Of a stretch of DNA of 60,000 nucleotides, positions 57,653 through 60,000 are shown one piece after another. The notes beneath the pieces were generated by a model. The model was not told where the DNA came from. It was given only the letters and a program-made list of their open reading frames with translations, and did not search any database. The translations under genes and the position numbers were made by a program. The DNA comes from Glandiceps talaboti. Its lineage: Eukaryota; Hemichordata; Enteropneusta; Spengelidae. Positions within the stretch are counted from its first letter, which is position 1, and the number at the start of each line of letters is the position of its first letter. Location of the stretch: NCBI RefSeq assembly GCF_964340395.1, contig NC_135549.1, positions 27,973,595 to 28,033,594 on the forward strand, written 5' to 3'.

Positions 57653-57778
57653 GAGTATAAAGTTGGCGTCAGATTCAGATTCAAATTCAGATAGCGTCAT
57701 ATTGAGCGTCATATTAAGCATCTGACGCTGAATATGACGCTAGCTGAATCTGAATCTGAATCTGACGCCAACTTACTA
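57653..57778. repeat. Hairpin built of GATTCAGATTC-type repeats
   Basis: AGTTGGCGTCAGATTCAGAT...AGCGTCATATTGAGCGTC folds back on GACGCTGAATATGACGCTA...CTGACGCCAACT, giving an almost perfect stem of about 55 bp. A looser relative lies near 10310-10400. Confidence 0.8.
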
Positions 57779-57944
57779 GACACAATATCATAAAACCATT
57801 GACAGCGACCGGCCTCTGAGGGCAGCCTTCCGAGTTTACTCAAATTAATATAGCGTAATTATATTAATTCATATTGTCTTAACAGTATAAAGTACATGAA
57901 CAAATGTATTTTCTTATGTTTGATGAATATACTAATTTTTATTG

Positions 57945-58135
57945 AAATTGAAGTATGGAGTCTTTAAGATATTGCTTAATTATTTGATTTCATTAATATG
58001 CAAATTTCTCTAATTAAACATTAACCGATCTGGCTCAAAACCTAATCAGGTCTAGCTATTACCCTAAAGATTATATATTCCAAATTTCATTACAATTGAG
58101 CCAGCAGATTTTTAGAAAATGATGACACAGACAGA
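57945..58135. repeat. Dispersed repeat copy 4
   Basis: This has the same block order as the copies at 5120 and 56250 (AAATTGAAGTATGGAG, AACCTAATCAGG, then TTGAGCCAGCAG and GATGACACAGACAGACAGAC). It is followed by a small CCTCCCGTACCCTTACGGGAGG palindrome at 58157-58180. Confidence 0.65.
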
Positions 58136-58180
58136 CAGACATTCCCCTTTTAATACCTCCCGTACCCTTACGGGAGGTAA

Positions 58181-58539
58181 AAATGATGTTAAAATATACA
58201 GGTGTGTGGTGGTGGTGGTGGGGGGGGGGGAGGGGTCCGGGGTCATTTTGGAAAATGTTGTCTTTACTGTGGGAGGGAGTTACTTTGGCTTTGGTCATCG
58301 GAAATGGGGGGTTGAGTCAGCTTGACAAAACTCATGTCCAATGCCAAAACTCTGCTCCCCAGTCGGTTACAAATTCCCGGCCCCTATGTACAAAAAAACT
58401 CTTCCTGCATATGCAACGCTTCTCACGTGATTATTACAATTAATTCGATATATTGTTTGACAAAGTAATTCATTGCTCAAACTCCATGATATCTCACACG
58501 ACCGCTGCAATCAATTCAAAGCAAGCAGTCAACTTTGCT

Positions 58540-58621
<82 letters not shown>

Positions 58622-59033
58622 GGACAGACAGAAAGAGACACACAGACAGACAGACGGAGAGAGATGGACAGACAAAGAGGGAGAAGGCAGACATACATAC
58701 ATACATGCATACATACATACATACATACATACATACATACATACATAGAGACCAAATTGAAATTTTACCCATTCTAAATCCATTCGTGCCATGTGGTCTC
58801 ACGAACATCTAAAAAATTGAACGATCACACAGTTGTTAACTAAACAATGTTAGGTTTTAATGATTTATAATTGTCGTCTGTATAAAAGGTAAAATTATTT
58901 TCAAAATCAAAGTTAAATATACGTGATTTAAAATTTCTTATCTATAACTTCAAAATAGACAGATGGGCAAGTGTCTTACACATCAGAGATAAATGTACAA
59001 AGAACTTGTAAACTGAATGTTCAAGAATCATCG
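58181..59033. repeat. Inter-copy spacer and 3' flank of family copy 4
   Basis: It resumes the spacer seen at 25095 (TGTTAAAATATACAGGTGTG), including (GGT)n, (GA)n and tetranucleotide arrays to 58745. From about 58750 it is the conserved 3' flank. MITE family E is absent here. Confidence 0.8.
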
Positions 59034-60000
59034 TCACCACCACCATAATACGGCCGCAATGACACCAACTACAGTAGACAAAAGTCCTGCTGGTCCTAGT
59101 CTCTCTCCATTCTCCTCGTCCTCCTCTCCATTCTTCACGTCTTCCTCGACCTCGGCCTCGGCCTCGTTCTCCTCATCCCCACTCTCCTCATTACGAATCT
59201 CATCATGTCCGTTCTCCTCCTCATCCCTCTCTCCAAGATCTTGGTTCTCCTCGTCCACGTTCTCCTCATCCGAACTCTCCTCATTCTCACGATCGCCATA
59301 TTTGTTTCCTCCATCCTCCCTCTCTTCATTACTGTTTTCTTCATCTGTATCCACAGGTTCTTTCATAACCTCTTCCATATCCCCATCACCAATATTGTTA
59401 GCTATATTGTTGTCTTGATCACGGTCTGCTAACGGTACTTCATCTAGATTACAATAATAAATATTCCGTTCTTAGATTTTCTCACCAATGATTTTGATAT
59501 CCTACCTACGTATCACTCATTCACTCATTGAACCATAATAGAGAAACTTGAAATATAATTTGCAGAAAACATTGCAGATATATAATAAAAACTAACTGAC
59601 TATTGTGTTGTTGTTAACCGATGTTAAGAAATTTATTTGAAATATCATTCATTCATTCATTCATTCATTCATTCATTCATTCATTCACTCTCATTAATTC
59701 ACTCATCCATCCATTTTACTAAAGGTATTAGGGTTGTATGTACATAAAATTGCTCAAATTATTGTTTTTGAAAATCTAAAGTTATCTATGAAACCCTCTG
59801 TGTTAAATAACATCGAATATTGTAAAAATAGAAAGGAAGCCTTTACTCACCAATCATTTTTGTCAACAGTTCTCTGTGCACTTCTTGACGACTTTCCAGT
59901 CCCTGAATGACATCTGATAGTGTTTTACTGGGTGTACTTGTAGGTGTCCTCGTGAAGATTTCTATAGCAGAGGTTGCCTTGTGTGGGATCTTTGTAAACA
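59034..60000 (-). CDS. Tandem family copy 4, partial (3' exons only)
   Basis: Last exon 59443-59034 (410 nt, in frame) and the 3' part of exon 4 from 59851 to the window edge, with the same GTGAGT donor as copies 1 and 2. The acidic exon is most like copy 2 and again ends in a hydrophobic stretch and WWW, with GVIAAVL instead of GVITAVL. The rest of the gene lies beyond the window, so whether it is intact is unknown. Intron 4 has a shorter ATTC array (59645-59690). Confidence 0.8.

Overview
This is animal (metazoan) nuclear DNA: AT-rich, with genes split into short exons by GT-AG introns, very dense microsatellites, and many foldback (MITE-like) repeats. The mix of a polycystin/REJ-type ectodomain, a secreted carboxylesterase-like gene and ISL2EU-type transposons points to a marine invertebrate. 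Cephalochordate, echinoderm, hemichordate and lophotrochozoan all remain open; I cannot fix the species from sequence alone.

Layout. (1) 1-2.8 kb is non-coding and holds one foldback element. (2) 2.83-7.69 kb, plus strand: eight consecutive exons of a polycystin-1/REJ-like ectodomain covering a GAIN-type region and a GPS motif. The frame stops immediately after the GPS, with no membrane part visible. (3) 7.7-11.1 kb is repeat-rich and non-coding. (4) 11.1-18.2 kb, minus strand: a complete eight-exon carboxylesterase-family gene whose nucleophilic-elbow serine is replaced by glycine. (5) 18.2-37.35 kb: three tandem head-to-tail copies, all minus strand, of an unrecognised gene, plus a partial fourth copy at 59.0-60.0 kb. 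Each has five exons and encodes about 380-390 residues: a PH-like N-terminal half, a serine-rich linker, a very acidic segment, and a short hydrophobic C-terminus ending in three tryptophans. All three complete copies have open, phase-consistent exons. (6) 37.36-58.2 kb interrupts that array. Most of it is a decayed ISL2EU-like DNA transposon with two convergent genes: a SWIM-finger/YqaJ-nuclease gene on the plus strand and a THAP/DDE transposase on the minus strand. One intron of the nuclease gene has been expanded to about 10 kb by other mobile DNA, including a second decayed transposase-like gene at 42.1-46.9 kb. (7) 58.2-60 kb is the array again.

How it fits together. The host genes appear to be the polycystin-like gene, the esterase-like gene and the tandem family. 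Everything between 37.4 and 58 kb is best read as a transposon nest inserted into, and splitting, the tandem array. Exon boundaries were assigned by eye from splice signals, phase continuity and agreement between the copies. No database search was possible, so family names rest on recognised motifs.
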